Assembly: GCA_029204225.1 (NCBI GenBank)
Contig: CM055093.1
Location: forward strand, 45,306,338-45,370,337
DNA: 64,000 bases
Source: Diphasiastrum complanatum
Lineage: Eukaryota > Streptophyta > Lycopodiopsida > Lycopodiales > Lycopodiaceae
Direction of reading: 5' to 3'
Positions 13,772 through 24,303 of this stretch are shown in pieces. The notes under the pieces are model-generated. The model was not told where the DNA came from and did no database searches. It saw only the letters and a list, made by a program, of their open reading frames with translations. Position numbers and translations under genes: made by a program. How positions within the stretch are numbered: the first letter of the stretch is position 1; each line of letters starts with the position of its first letter.

Positions 13772-14455
13772 TAGCAACTTTGCAGATTTGGCCTGAAGTG
13801 CCTTGTTGTTAAGTTTATAGACATCTGCTTCTTGGGTTGCCTGTTCCAGCATTCGCCCAAGTGACTGCATTCGTTTGACCAGCTTCTTGTTGTCTGCCTC
13901 AAAAGACTGAACCTTTGTAGTCAACGTTTCAATCTCTACTTGCATGTCATTTGAAGATTGAAATAACTTATTCATGCCCTGCTGCATGTGCATATCGTAA
14001 GCATGAATTTTATCCACAATTTCCTTTGTTCCAATAGAGAATTGCTAGTACCACTAGTATAAGTTTTCTTTTTCTTCGTCCTCAGCATTTGTGGCATCGT
14101 CATCACCAATTTCTTTGTCCTTATCCTGCATTTGAGTGTCAAAAATTGTGTCATCGTCATCTGTGGATGCGAGGCTCTTTGGCTTCTTAGAAGACCCGAC
14201 GACTGCCAAAGAATCGGCTTGTGTGGAAGAATCTAAAATAATCTACACAACAATATCCAAAATAAAATTTTTCTGGACTGCTATTGTGTCGACCTCTATA
14301 GCAGCAATAGAAGTAGGTTGGATTTGCGGAATAGCGGTATTCAGTAAGAGACTGGATACATCAATTTTAGTACTCGTTATATCGAAACACGGAAAAGATA
14401 ACCACAAAACAGACGCCTTATGTTCTTACATATGGTATGCATCTTATTCTACCGA
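13771..14455 (-). pseudogene. C-terminal coiled-coil part of a gypsy extra ORF (element S)
   Basis: Minus-strand reading has an acidic low-complexity section (DDDDTIFDTQMQDKDKEIGD at about 14155) and then a heptad-rich coil from 14017 (MQVEIETLTTKVQSFEADNK, LVKRMQSLGRMLEQATQEA), ending LLLGVFPT at the LTR boundary. A coiled-coil ORF between integrase and 3' LTR is typical of Tat/Athila-type gypsy elements, which often carry an additional ORF there. Stops occur near 14040-14060. The N-terminal half is cut off where the opposing element R begins. Confidence 0.6.
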
Positions 14456-14465
14456 TTGAATTCGA

Positions 14466-14880
14466 GGTGCCCACTTTTCATATACTAGCACAACGAACAA
14501 AAGAAGAATGTATTAACAAAGGTTGGTGACTATTGAAGAACTATCCGAAGCTCGAACAAATTCGAAGGATGTTACAGAGAAAATCCAGAAACAACAAAAG
14601 AAAAAACATGATACTCATGTCAAGACTGATGATTATGCTTTGATCTATGATAGTCGCCATCAAACATTTTTTAGAAAGCTTCATATGAGGTGGATGGGAC
14701 CGTACAAGGTTATTGAAGTATTTCAAAATGGTTCGGTCCAGCTTTAGTCATTGGAGAGTGAATTATTGTCAACGCGTATCAATGGTTCCAGATTGAAAAA
14801 ATATATTATCTCTAACGAAGGAATCGAGGAGAGAATCTTTCGACTATCTATCCCAGATTTTTTTTTTCTTTGATTTATAT
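14466..14880 (+). pseudogene. Gypsy integrase C-terminal domain (element R)
   Basis: The reading EEVPTFHILAQRTKEE-like start, KKHDTHVKTDDYALIYDSRH and KLHMRWMGPYKVIEVFQNGS then LKKYI is the conserved tail of plant gypsy integrases of the Tat/Athila type, with the RWMGPYKV core. One stop replaces a residue after SVQL and one frameshift is needed near 14520. It is followed by A/T-rich spacer and then an extra ORF on the same strand, the expected order for this lineage. Confidence 0.75.
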
Positions 14881-15309
14881 ATTTATTACTTAATTGTTAT
14901 TTATTATTTACTTTTTGGATTTTGAAAATCCTTTTTATTAAATGTGTATGCTCACACGTGTTGTCACTTGTCATTCATATTTATGTGTTTATTTATGATT
15001 TCATGAAAGACGTGATATTTTATTTTTAAACGGTCTAAAGGTAATTAAGATTATCCTTTTTGCAGTCACAAAGATTGGTCGAGAGACCGCTCTTAATTAT
15101 GATTTGACAAATGTCAAATCAACATGCCATGTGATCATCTTCTCCACTGTGTCATTGTGTAACACTGTTACTTTCTATTTTCACCTTACACTTTCTTTTT
15201 GCTCTCACTCGTTCATGCTCACTTGCTCTCGCCTACCATCGCTTACGCTCTTGCTCTCGCATTTACCATTCCCTTTGCTTTCTACCTTGCAATCAGCCTA
15301 GCGATATGA
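14881..15309 (+). other. Spacer between integrase tail and extra ORF
   Basis: A/T-rich, non-coding. In Tat/Athila-type elements such a spacer separates pol from the additional ORF. No promoter or splice signal can be asserted. Confidence 0.4.
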
Positions 15310-15940
15310 ATTTGAGTGCAAGCACCATCTCCAGTGTCACCTGAAAAATCTGTGCATCCATCCGACTTGCATCAATTCAGTCACTTCTGGATCAATGCAA
15401 GTTGGATAAATCTCAAGGTGGACCCGTCAATAGTTTTGCAAGAGATCAGCACTGATTTTGTGAATTCTATTCACACAGTGGCTAAGGCTGACTTCAAGGT
15501 TTCACTATAGAATTCAACTTTTAAAATCAATGAAGATGTCTTCTTTGCAGCTCTTGGACTACCAACAGATGGCGTAGCCAATTCAACATCCAAGGACTCC
15601 ATTGAAGAGTCGAAGTATTTTCTTTTGAAGTGTTTTCTACCAAGCAAAGGGTATAAAATCACAATGGTAAAGGATGCACAGCTAAAATTCTTCTACAAGT
15701 ATGCCAATCAAGTGTTGTTCATCACTGATGCTGATGCCACCATCTCAGCTCAGAATTTTGGATACTTGATTGATGCACTGGCAGGTCAGCCAATATGCTT
15801 TCGAGCCATTGCTTATAAGGAATTCTTTTGCTGGATTAAGAACAAAAAATTTTCTGTTGTTGGGTCCCATATCTCCAGACTGTGTGAACACTTCGGCATG
15901 CTCACGGAGACGGAGTCTGTAGCATGTGCAACATTGATCT
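15310..15940 (+). pseudogene. Extra ORF N-terminal domain, plant-transposon-associated (element R)
   Basis: About 200 residues with two breaks (stop after KADFKVSL at about 15508). The sequence contains INEDVFFAALGLPTDGV, a motif I associate with the 'putative plant transposon protein' domain found in additional ORFs of Tat/Athila elements, followed by YFLLKCFLPSKGYK and FGYLIDALAGQPICF. Its function in those elements is not established. The 3' half, expected to be coiled coil, is cut off at about 15940 by the opposing integrase of element E. Compare the coil fragments at 13.8-14.4, 29.8-30.2 and 55.5 kb. Confidence 0.55.
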
Positions 15941-16670
15941 TATTCAGAATCTTGCATAATATTCCGTTCGCTCTCTCAGTCCACCCATTGGCTTTCGGAT
16001 TATAGGGTTTCTCTTTCTATGTTTAATCAGAAAATAAGTTGTCAGTAGTCGAATTGTATCATTGAGAAAATGAGTACCACGATCACTAACTAACTCAAGA
16101 GGACAACCATAACATGTGATTGTAGATTTGAATAAGGAAACTATGACTATTTTTGCATTGTTTCGTTTCGTTGCTTCAGCTTCCACATTCTTCGTTGCAT
16201 AATCCGTCGCGACCAAAATATATCGACACTTAGTGTGTCGGGTCACTGGCTTAGTTGGACCGACAAAGTTAATCTCCCACTTTTCAAATGGTGTAAGCGG
16301 TATGATTGGCGTCAGCTACCAATTCATACCTTTCGTTGGTTTACCAGATCTCTGGCATGGATCACAAGATCGAATATAATTAGAGACATCCTTAAACATT
16401 GTAGGCCACCAATATTTGGCGATCAATATCTTACTAACAGTGTTCTTCATGGTGAAATGTCCACCGACATCTTCTGAATGTGAGGCTCAAATAACCTTTG
16501 GAATATCTTCAGCTTCAAGACACCTTCTTAAGTGATTATCCACACCAAGCTTATAGAGAACATTGTTGGTAATGGCATAAGGTGTGACTTTATATTGAAA
16601 TATTGTCTTCTTTTCCAAGTCATATCCTTCAAGATATATCTGATCTTTAAGATATATAATAATATCAGAA
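15941..16670 (-). pseudogene. Gypsy integrase (element E)
   Basis: Minus-strand reading begins with the zinc-binding region (GGHFTMKNTVSKILIAKYWW, CDPCQRSGK), then FEKWEINFVGP, YILVATDYATKNVEAEA (first Asp), LELVSDRGTHFLND (second Asp) and, after a frameshift near 16010, KANGWTERANGIL (Glu). All three catalytic residues are therefore recognisable although split between frames. It ends where the extra ORF of R begins. On its other side it joins gag directly: protease, RT and RNase H of E are deleted. Confidence 0.75.
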
Positions 16671-16679
16671 TATAATGGA

Positions 16680-17713
16680 ATAAATTTTCATCTTCCTCAG
16701 TACTTTTGCTATCTTCTTTCTGTTTGGTCTTTCGTTTCTTTCTCCGATCTGCATCATCAGTTTCAATGTCTGATGGATCACTGGAATCAGACTCAAAATT
16801 GAGAGAACTTGAACTGGATTCAGATTTAGATTCGTCTTCACTGTCGCTGGAGTCATGCTTAGACTTTCGAGTTCATGTGGTAGAATGTCTTTTGCATGCA
16901 AACTTCGAAGTCTCATAGTTCTTAGTGCTTGCTATGACAGTTGATAAAGAAGTCATATCTCCTTGTCTGCAGTATTTTGGTGGTGAACCTACCAAAAACC
17001 ACTTGACCTGCATCGTGATAGGATACACTCCAATTAGTTTTCCAATTACATTCTTTACTTTTCATGTGTACCTTCATAGAGATTCTTTACTCTTCTTTTG
17101 CACATTGTTGAGTCATCCGAGAACTCTGGATGAATAGCCAATTTCTTTGAACTACTTCAGAAATGCATCTTTTAGCAGTAACCAGGTAGTCACACGTCCT
17201 GGTTCAACTTGGTTCTACCATATGCACGCTTCCTTTCTCAAGACCAGGAAAGATCCGCAGCTTGTCAACATCAGCACCTTTGTTGTTTGAGTTAGCAATT
17301 AGTTCGAATTGCGAAACATAACTGTCAGCATCATCTAAAGATGTTCCTTTGAAATAATCGTATTTGATCTTTGATATTGAAGTAAAACGGGGAGCAGGGC
17401 CTTTCATAATCTATTCAGGTTCAGGTTCAGGTTCAGGCTCTGGCTCTGGATCAGACTCTGGCTCAAGATCTGGATCAGGATCTGGATCCGGATCAGGAAC
17501 TAGATTTACAACGTCAGAACCTGGTTTAGCTATAGCAGAAGCTTCAGGATGAAGGTTTTCAGGTAAATTTTCAGGACTAAGAAGATTATCAAAGAAAGTT
17601 TCGTTAAAATTCTGGAAAGGTGAATCTCCTCTTTGCAAAGATTCTTGAAGACTTTTGAAAAATTTGTCTCGAAGTTTTCAATATCTTTCTAGTTGGGCAG
17701 CTCTATCTGACAT
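16680..17713 (-). pseudogene. Gypsy gag with Pro-Glu/Asp repeat (element E)
   Basis: Gag can start at an ATG at 17713 (MSDRAAQLERY). A proline-acidic dipeptide repeat at 17411-17515 (PDPDPD..EPEPEPE) is followed by the capsid-like domain (RFTSISKIKYDYFKGTSLDD, ADSYVSQFELIANSN), decayed WFLVGSPPKY at about 17000-16970, and an acidic serine tail (DSSDSEDESKSESSSSS) at about 16850. Several frameshifts and stops are present, including one between the repeat and the capsid domain. The opposite-strand Gly-Ser reading of the repeat is a shadow. Confidence 0.65.
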
Positions 17714-18109
17714 TCAATAGGAATGGAGATGGAATTATCAGTTTGGTAATAACTTTATTTGGCTATCCAAGATCACTCACACTTAGCAGTGCGGAGAACA
17801 TAGATCAGAGAAAATAATCTTCAATGCTCTATTCACTTTTTCAATCTCTCACAAGTACATGAACTCTCTCTCTCTCTCGGTGGTGTGAGAATGAAGTGAA
17901 GTCTTCCATATATTACCTAGAGAGCAAGCAAACACACCTCTAGAAAATACAGGTGCGTCGCTCCATTAACTAACTCTAGTTAATAGATGAGTTACAAGTA
18001 CATGTAGATTGTACCATTGAAGAAACATTTAACTATGAGTTTGATTTACTCTAGTTTAAGATGGCGATTCGAATCTAGTCGATTCGTGTCGGTGACTAAA
18101 TTAAGGTTG
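17714..18109. other. Leader or LTR remnant of element E
   Basis: No coding signal. The position upstream of E gag suggests leader and 5' LTR, and a short CT run (17865-17880) is present, but I cannot find a primer site or LTR ends. Confidence 0.25.
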
Positions 18110-18788
18110 TTCCAGGCATCGTTTCAGTTCTGGAGGCCTTGTCCTTTAATACAAGACAAGTCTTTAGCAGTTATATCCCGAAAAATGATATAGGCCTCTT
18201 CATAATATATAATTGATGACATTGATGACATTTTATCCTCCATTGCTTGAATCCAATGATCTTTATGTGGTCCATCAATAGCTTTTTCGAATGTTTAAGG
18301 TTCGTTTGTGAAACCACAAAATTCGATGGCTATATTTGTTGAAACATCTTGACCAAACATTACTGGTGGTTTTCTTTGTCTATCAGATCTTCTCATAGTT
18401 TGTATAGGTCTTGAATTCAATTCTACATTTTCAGATTGACTGATTTTGCTTGAATTCGAGTTGGTGATTCGAGTCTTTCAGGTACTCAAATTTGAACTCC
18501 CTCTGAACAACTACTATGTCCAGATGGTAATTCATGTTCATTGTCTGTTGCTTTACTTCTGTTGTTGGTAACTCATAATAACTCTTAAGAATTTCATAGC
18601 CAATTATATCATTGTCTGCTATGTACTTTGACTCATCGAATTTGACATTTCGAACAACTTTTATTCTTCCAGTTTCGGGTATATAGACTTGATAATATGA
18701 AGAATGTAACTCGAATCCTACCAAAAAATCTTGTAAAGTCTTTTCATTGAGTTTCTTTCTCAATTTGTCTGGTATGTGCATATAAACT
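18110..18788 (-). pseudogene. Copia integrase C-terminus and RT start (element F)
   Basis: Open minus-strand frame from 18788: VYMHIPDKLRKKLNEK, FLVGFELHSSYYQVY, RIKVVRNVKFDE, which is the C-terminal region of a copia integrase. The linker follows, and near 18290-18110 a decayed start of RT is seen (YYEEA, then a M-E-D-K-M motif). The 5' side is interrupted by the LTR of W at about 18789; the remaining integrase does not reappear beyond it in this window. Confidence 0.7.
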
Positions 18789-19309
18789 TGTTATGTCCAT
18801 GACCAGTAAGTAGGATTCAGTATACTCCTAGTCTTGGATACACGATACTCTAGTAAATCAAGTTGTTAGTTATGCCACGTCATACTAGATGTGACCCGAA
18901 AGTAACTAATATCTTTGTGAGGCCCAGAACACACTAAATAGAGTTTAGACAAGGTTTGGGACAGTCAAGACATGTGTAGAGTTATCAATAACAATTCTAT
19001 GAATAGTTGATCCATGCTTAGGACTCTATTCTAGGTGAATCTATGTGTAGGGAACTTAGGGCTATGCATGGCTATGTGCCCAGGTTGTTTTTGGCTCTAT
19101 ATATTGAGGCCAAACTCACCCTACTCCTCATTGTGATCATTGATTCATTGTCAGGGTTTCACTCTACCTTCATGCTTCATATTCCTTGGCTTTGGGGGTG
19201 AAGCTTCTAGAGTTGATTGATTGCTTCTACTTGGTTGAGTGGTTGCTCCATAGTGTGTTTTCCATTGTGTTTTTTCTTGTAAGCATGATCTTAGGGAGCT
19301 TCCCTTCCA
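18789..19309 (+). mobile_element. 5' LTR of a copia element (W)
   Basis: Starts TGTTATGTCC inside the integrase of F and ends TTCCA one base before a perfect primer site. A TATA box, CTATATATTGAGG, lies at about 19097. The length of about 520 bp is usual for copia. No second LTR or gag of W is identifiable. Confidence 0.6.
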
Positions 19310-19310
19310 T

Positions 19311-19322
19311 TGGTATCAGAGC
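19311..19322 (+). promoter_or_regulatory. Primer binding site, initiator-Met tRNA type (element W)
   Basis: TGGTATCAGAGC, perfect copia-type primer site, one base after the LTR end. Confidence 0.85.
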
Positions 19323-20261
19323 AAGGCTTACGAAGATTGAAGAACATGGAGAAGGGCTAGCTTTCGTCGAGATTTCGGATTGGGTCATTGGAATTCTCTT
19401 CCAAGATGGATATCAAGTGTGCAAGTGGGTGTACTATCTCGGTTTCAATTTGCATGTTGCTAAGATCCATTACTCTTGGGATTCTTTGTGGTTTTATGGA
19501 GAATTGTCCTTGAAGGCCAATTTGTGATGCTTTTTTGGAGTTTTTTCTTGTGCAGATCAAATCTTTTGTAGATCTGAATTTTCCAGCAAGTGTACTTTTA
19601 TTTTAGAGTTCATTAATGATTAAATTAATGATGCATGCTAGTTCTTTCCAAGGATTTATGATTCTAGGCTATGTTTTGGCCAAAATTGCTTGGTTTTCAT
19701 GTTTTTTGGCACAAAATAGATAGTAAGAACCAAAATCCAGCAGGATCAGATCAATTAGATGTTATAAGTCTGTAAATTGGTTTGCATGTGTTAGAGAAAG
19801 AGTTGTATGTCATGAATTTCCACTTTATTGTGATGAAAAGACCGAAAAATAGCCAAAAATCATCATTTTTGCTTGTTTTTTCATAAAGTTGGATAGTAGT
19901 TGGCTGTAAAACATCATATAGATCTTGTAAAGAGGTGAACCAAAGTCTTTTGAAGCTTTTACTGAAGTTAGAGCCAAGAATTCTAGCAATTGAGCTTGTA
20001 GGAAGTCAAAAAAGTTCAAAAAATGACCATTTTTGGTGATTTTTGGGAGATGGATCTATCCAAATCCATAAGGAGATCATTCTGGAATTAATTACAGCAT
20101 GATTACCTTCCCAGCAAGCTATCAGACCTGTAAATTGATGGTTGGTGGCTTATGCACCATCTCCATCAAGTTTGAAGCTATTTTGACTTCTACAAATCAA
20201 GAAATCTTTGTTCTCAGCCTATACTGCATCTTAGGATCAGTATGAATGCTTCATGGAAGTC
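19323..20261 (+). other. Leader of W and LTR of X, no gene seen
   Basis: No recognisable coding sequence. The first part should be the leader of W. The last part must include U3-R of gypsy X because its U5 end and primer site follow, but no similarity to LTR H is visible before about 20262. Confidence 0.3.
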
Positions 20262-20338
20262 TGTTAGGTGCCTATCCAGTGAATTAACCCTTGTTGACAG
20301 GCGGGAGGGCTAAATTACGCAAGATCTTTGACCCTACA
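20262..20338 (+). mobile_element. U5 end of gypsy element X LTR
   Basis: This tail (TATCCAGTG, AACCCTTGTTGACAGGCGGG, ending CCCTACA) matches the tail of LTR H (29345-29412) although the rest of the two LTRs differ. It stops one base before the Asp-tRNA primer site. It holds TGACAGGCGGGA (20295-20306), complementary to the anticodon arm of the same tRNA. Confidence 0.7.
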
Positions 20339-20339
20339 G

Positions 20340-20358
20340 TGGCACCGTTGCCGGGGAT
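20340..20358 (+). promoter_or_regulatory. Primer binding site, Asp-tRNA type (element X)
   Basis: TGGCACCGTTGCCGGGGAT differs at one position from the complement of the 3' end of plant Asp-tRNA (TGGCGCCGTTGCCGGGGAT), the primer site used by many Tat/Athila-type gypsy elements. Confidence 0.85.
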
Positions 20359-21235
20359 AGGTTTCAACTAACTAGTGTACTGCATTTTAGCTATTTCTTG
20401 CTTTTTAGAGTAGTTTTAGGTAGATTTTTGGGAGTTTAGAGTTTGTTTTCTGTATTTTTTTTGTGTTTGGACTATTCACAGCCAGCGGAGAAGGTGTGAG
20501 AGAGTAGAGGAGACCTTGAACAGCCTCTAAGGGCTTGAAACCCAAACCAATCAGCCAAAAAATCCAAAAAACACACCAATCTGTATTTTGGAGAGAAAAA
20601 GAGCCTAAAATCTCATCAGATTTTAATATCTCCAAAATTAGTGAGAGTTAACCATTGCATGACTAGCAGAAGCTCCAGGGTACTGTCCCAGATCTGCATA
20701 GAAGCCTGCGAGAGTTAGCTCCAAGCAGATTGCAAAAATTAGAGAAAAATTATAAAAAATTCAAAAAACCCTTGAAAAAATCCAATTTGAAGTTTCATCT
20801 CAGTGAGACCAAGGCACAGAGAAGCTTGCGAGAGTTAGTTTGATGTCTAAGTGCTTGTGCAAGAGTTCCTAGTGAAAAAAAGATGGAAAAGTACCAGAGA
20901 ACCCTCACAGACATCAAAATTTTCAGTTCTAGTGGGCAAGAACTCTCGTAGAGGATTCTGAAGTTCCATCTCAATAAGACCAGGACACAGAAGAGCCTGC
21001 GAGAGTTAGTTTGATTCCAGTGAGCAGAAAATTGGATTTAAGTACAAAAAAATCACAAAAAAGTGAAGATCCAACAAATCCTCCCAGTAAGAACTCTCGC
21101 AGACCCTCTCAATCAATTCAGAATTTCAATTTCCATCAGTGATGAAGCCTGCGAGAGTTAGTATAGAGATTTGGTGAAGATCAAACCAAAATAGTGGTTT
21201 TGAATCCTCTCATATAGTGAAATTTTATGGACCCC
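20359..21235 (+). repeat. Gypsy X leader with repeated GCCTGCGAGAGTTAG motif
   Basis: The motif occurs at 20704, 20824 (one change), 20995 and 21147. Inverse forms (AACTCTCG..) occur at 20941 and 21092. Longer similarity around the second and third copies (CATCTCARTRAGACC, RGCACAG) shows degenerate tandem units of roughly 120-170 bp. The region lies between the primer site and gag, so it is transcribed leader. No ORF of note. Confidence 0.7.
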
Positions 21236-21701
21236 TGCGAAAAAGTTGATGCTATTTTCCATGTCCTTATTGGCAGTGGCTCAAGATTGGTTTTTCAACC
21301 TATTAGAGAAAGAAAAATCTACCTAGGAAGCGGTTAAAGCGGCTCTCATTACGTGCTTTAAACCAATGAAGTTCCTGGAACACCCATTTCTCTTGCTGAG
21401 TAAAGTCAAGATGGGAAAACGAGAAAGGGTCAGGGACTATATTGAATGGGTCAAACATCTACGATCCGAGTGCAGTGCAGCCCTAACTCCCGATCATGCG
21501 GTGATCATGTGGTTCCTAGCCGGACTACCATGGAGCATCAGAAGAGAACTGAAACGATGGGAACAGTACACTACTTTGCAAGAAGCTATGGAAGATGCCA
21601 TCAGGAAAGAGGATGAGGGATCTGATGATGAATATCTATCCACCCACACCCCTACTCCCTTGATCACATCATCATCATCAAATGAATCCACTACATCCTA
21701 A
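21236..21701 (+). pseudogene. Gypsy gag capsid domain (element X)
   Basis: In the open frame from 21366, FLLLSKVKMGKRERVRDYIE, then VIMWFLAGLPWSIRRELKRW and an acidic tail match the retrotransposon gag (capsid) domain. Upstream in the same sense, AQDWFFNLLEKEKS then a TAG in place of Trp (about 21324) and ALITCFKPMKF extend it. The tail breaks off at about 21701, where minus-strand copia D begins, so zinc knuckle and pol are missing. Confidence 0.75.
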
Positions 21702-22551
21702 TGGCTTTTGCACATTCACACAAAGTTCTATTCTTTCTCTCAGTAACTCCATTTTGCTAAGGAGTATATGAACAAGAAAACTCTCTTTGAATACCCTCCC
21801 TCTCACAAAAGTCTTTAAACTTATTGGAAGTGTACTCTCCTCCACTATCACTTCTTAAAGCTTTTAACTTGAAAGGAAACTGCTTCTCTACATAAGCTTT
21901 AAAAGTGAGAAAAACATCATAGACCATGGCTTTTGAAGACATCATATAGATCCAAGAATGTCTTGTATAATCATCTACAAAAGAGGCAAAGTAGTTGGCT
22001 CCTCCTTTGCTCTTAGTTGATGAGAAATGAACATCAGAGTGTACAAGTTCAAATGGTTGCTTTGTCTTGATACTTGATCTAGGAAAAGGCCTTCTGTGTG
22101 ACTTTGCCAGCACACAAGCTTCACAAGGTAGAAGCTCCTTTGACAGTGTCTTTGGTAGACCAATAACTTTTCCTTCTTTGACCATAGATTGCATGGCTTT
22201 GAAATTGGGATGACCCAATCTCTTGTGCCACAGATCCTCCTATAGAACCTTGGTCTCATAAGCAATATCTAAAATGTTAGCACTCTCCCTAGAATCTAGT
22301 TTGTACAACTTACCAGTTCTAGATCCTCTAGCAATAACTTCATTTTCTCTTGAGATTATACACTTGTCAACTTGAAACTTGACATCCAATCCACTATCAA
22401 ACAACTGTCCTATACTAATGAGATTCTTAGTCAATCTAGGTACATACAGTACATCATGTAAGCAAAAAGATTTTGATGATGATGCATGCAATGGAATGCT
22501 ACCTATTCTTTCAATCCTACACTTTCCCTTGAACTTGCCTTTTGAGAACAT
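21702..22551 (-). pseudogene. Copia pre-integrase and integrase (element D)
   Basis: From 22551: VLYVPRLTKNLISIGQLF, then HKRLGHPNFKAMQSM and CEACVLAKSHRRPF (HHCC zinc finger), FASFVDDYTRHSW (first Asp) and LRSDSGGEYTSNKF (second Asp). The frame ends after FSCSYTP, a stop replaces the next residue (Q-N-G-V-T-E-R-K-N follows with the catalytic Glu), and the element is truncated at about 21702 against gypsy X gag. The protease and zinc knuckle are lost by a deletion at about 22552-22590, joining gag directly to the pre-integrase. Confidence 0.75.
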
Positions 22552-22587
22552 AGTTTCTTCCTCTCCAACTTGAGATGTAGAACATGA

Positions 22588-23172
22588 TCATCCTCTTGCT
22601 TGGAGTCTAAACTCTTCAGCCATAAAGACCTCTTGCAAGTCCTCCATACTTGGCAATGTCTTTTGAATAGCAAAACTTTGTACCAAATTAGCATGATCAT
22701 CCAACAAGCCATTAAGAACAACTTGAACAAGCTCCACATCCTTAATGCTTTCACTAATACATGCTAGTTCAAGACTCAAAGACTTAACTCTCAAAACAAA
22801 AGCATGAGCACTTTGATCCTTATTTTGAAGACTTTGAAAATTTTGCCTCCTTAGGGTTAGGACCATAGATGCAGACTTGGACTCATAAACCTTCTTCAAG
22901 GTTTTCCAAGCTTCATTAGATGTTGTGCACTTAACAACTTCCTTGAGAAGTTCATTAGTCACATTCATCTTGATAATGTGTAGAGATTTCTTTGCCCTCT
23001 TGTCATACCTCAATTGCCCTTGATGTGCCAAAGGTCTCTCCTCCACACCTACAACAATATTCATCAACTTATTCATCTCTAACAAAGACTCCATCCTCAC
23101 CTTCCAAGTAGAATAGTTGATTGAGGTAAGCCTATCATTGCCTTCCAACATGAAGCCACTTGAGGTCGCCAT
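22588..23172 (-). pseudogene. Copia gag (element D)
   Basis: Uninterrupted 194-residue reading from ATG 23172: MATSSGFMLEGNDRLTSINY, KVRMESLL, ALHIIKM-like SLHIIKMNVTNELLKEVV, LTLRRQNFQSLQ, LNGLLDDHANLVQSFAIQ and LQEVFMAEEFRLQARG. This is a complete N-terminal and UBN2 Gag, closely similar to N and O at 48.8 and 53.9 kb. The preceding leader (23173-23280) also matches theirs (AAAGAGAAGATCA before the ATG). The zinc knuckle that should follow is deleted. Confidence 0.85.
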
Positions 23173-23284
23173 GTTGCAATGATTTGATCTTCTCTTTGAA
23201 CCTATTCCAATGCACTTAGCACTCTCTTGAAAATCAACAAATGATCAAGAAGAAATCACAAAGACAAAATTAAATAGTGCCCAA

Positions 23285-24303
23285 ATGAAGCAAGGGAAGC
23301 ACATTCAAACTTATATGACCAGAATAAAAGCAATAAGGGATGAACTGAATTCCATAGGTGAGTACATACATGATGTCGAGTTGGTACACACTGTATTGTG
23401 TGGTATTGCAGATCCTTATCAAATGTTCGTGAGCAGAATAGCATCAAGAGAAAGACCACCAACCTTTGACAAGATCACAAGAATCTTGATGCAAGAGGAG
23501 CGACGACGGGAAATGGTGAAGGATGTCAAAATACTGATAATCACACTTTTGTGACACACAAAAAATAAGACAAGGGCAAGAGTAAGAAAAAGTCTAAGCA
23601 GCAATATGCCAAGGATCAAGAGGAAGAGGGATCATCTAGTAAGACCTCTTAGAATAAAGACAAGTGCTTCTATTGCGGCAAGAAAGGCCATTGGAAGAGT
23701 GAATGCCAAAAATTCTTGGCAGAATCAAGCAAGGAAAAGCCAAAGGATGTGGGCAATCTTGTTGAAAAAGGTGAAGTCGAAGACTTCAACATCTTCATAT
23801 CAGCATTATCATCGAACCAAGAAGATCAAGCATGGTACATTGACTTAGCAACTACTAGACATATGATGGACAACAAAGACTGGTCCTATAGCCTGAAAGA
23901 ACTAGACAATGGAACGTCAATCTCACAAGAAAATGGTGAAGTATGCAAGATCGGGGGATAGGCAATGTTTCTATTCAAGTACCTTATGGTAAATTAAAAA
24001 TGATCAAGTAGGTACTTTACATTCCAAATTTGAAGAAAAATCTACTTTCTGTTGGTGTTTTTATTCATCAAAAGTTCAAAGTAGAATTTGCGTAGGAAAA
24101 TTGCTTTGCGAAATATATGAACCAAAAGTTCAAAGTCATTACAAATGGTACAAGAGAGCCCAAGACAAAAATTGTACAGGTTGAATGCTACAATTAAGGG
24201 GCAACATGGACTTATCTCATCCCATCCATTGCAAACTGATCTATGACATAGAAGACTTGGTCATTTGAACTTGAGAAGCCTCAGTTTGATGAGAAAACTG
24301 GAA
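23285..24303 (+). pseudogene. Copia gag, zinc knuckle and protease (element G)
   Basis: Starts abruptly at the end of the leader of D. 23285-23554 is the UBN2 part of Gag (KHIQTYMTRIKAIRDELNSI, VLCGIADPYQMFVSRIASRE). After a frameshift, CFYCGKKGHWKSEC at about 23667-23708 is an intact zinc knuckle. The protease reads WYIDLATTRHMMDNK, so the active-site D-S-G-A-T has become D-L-A-T-T. Pre-integrase pieces follow (LYIPNLKKNLLSV, RRLGHLNLRSLSLM) up to 24303, where minus-strand element C begins inside its RNase H. Confidence 0.75.

Noticed and set aside
17364-17552. Gly-Ser-rich plus-strand ORF
   Set aside because: It is the antisense shadow of the Pro-Glu/Asp repeat in the gag of element E, which fits the neighbouring domains on the minus strand.
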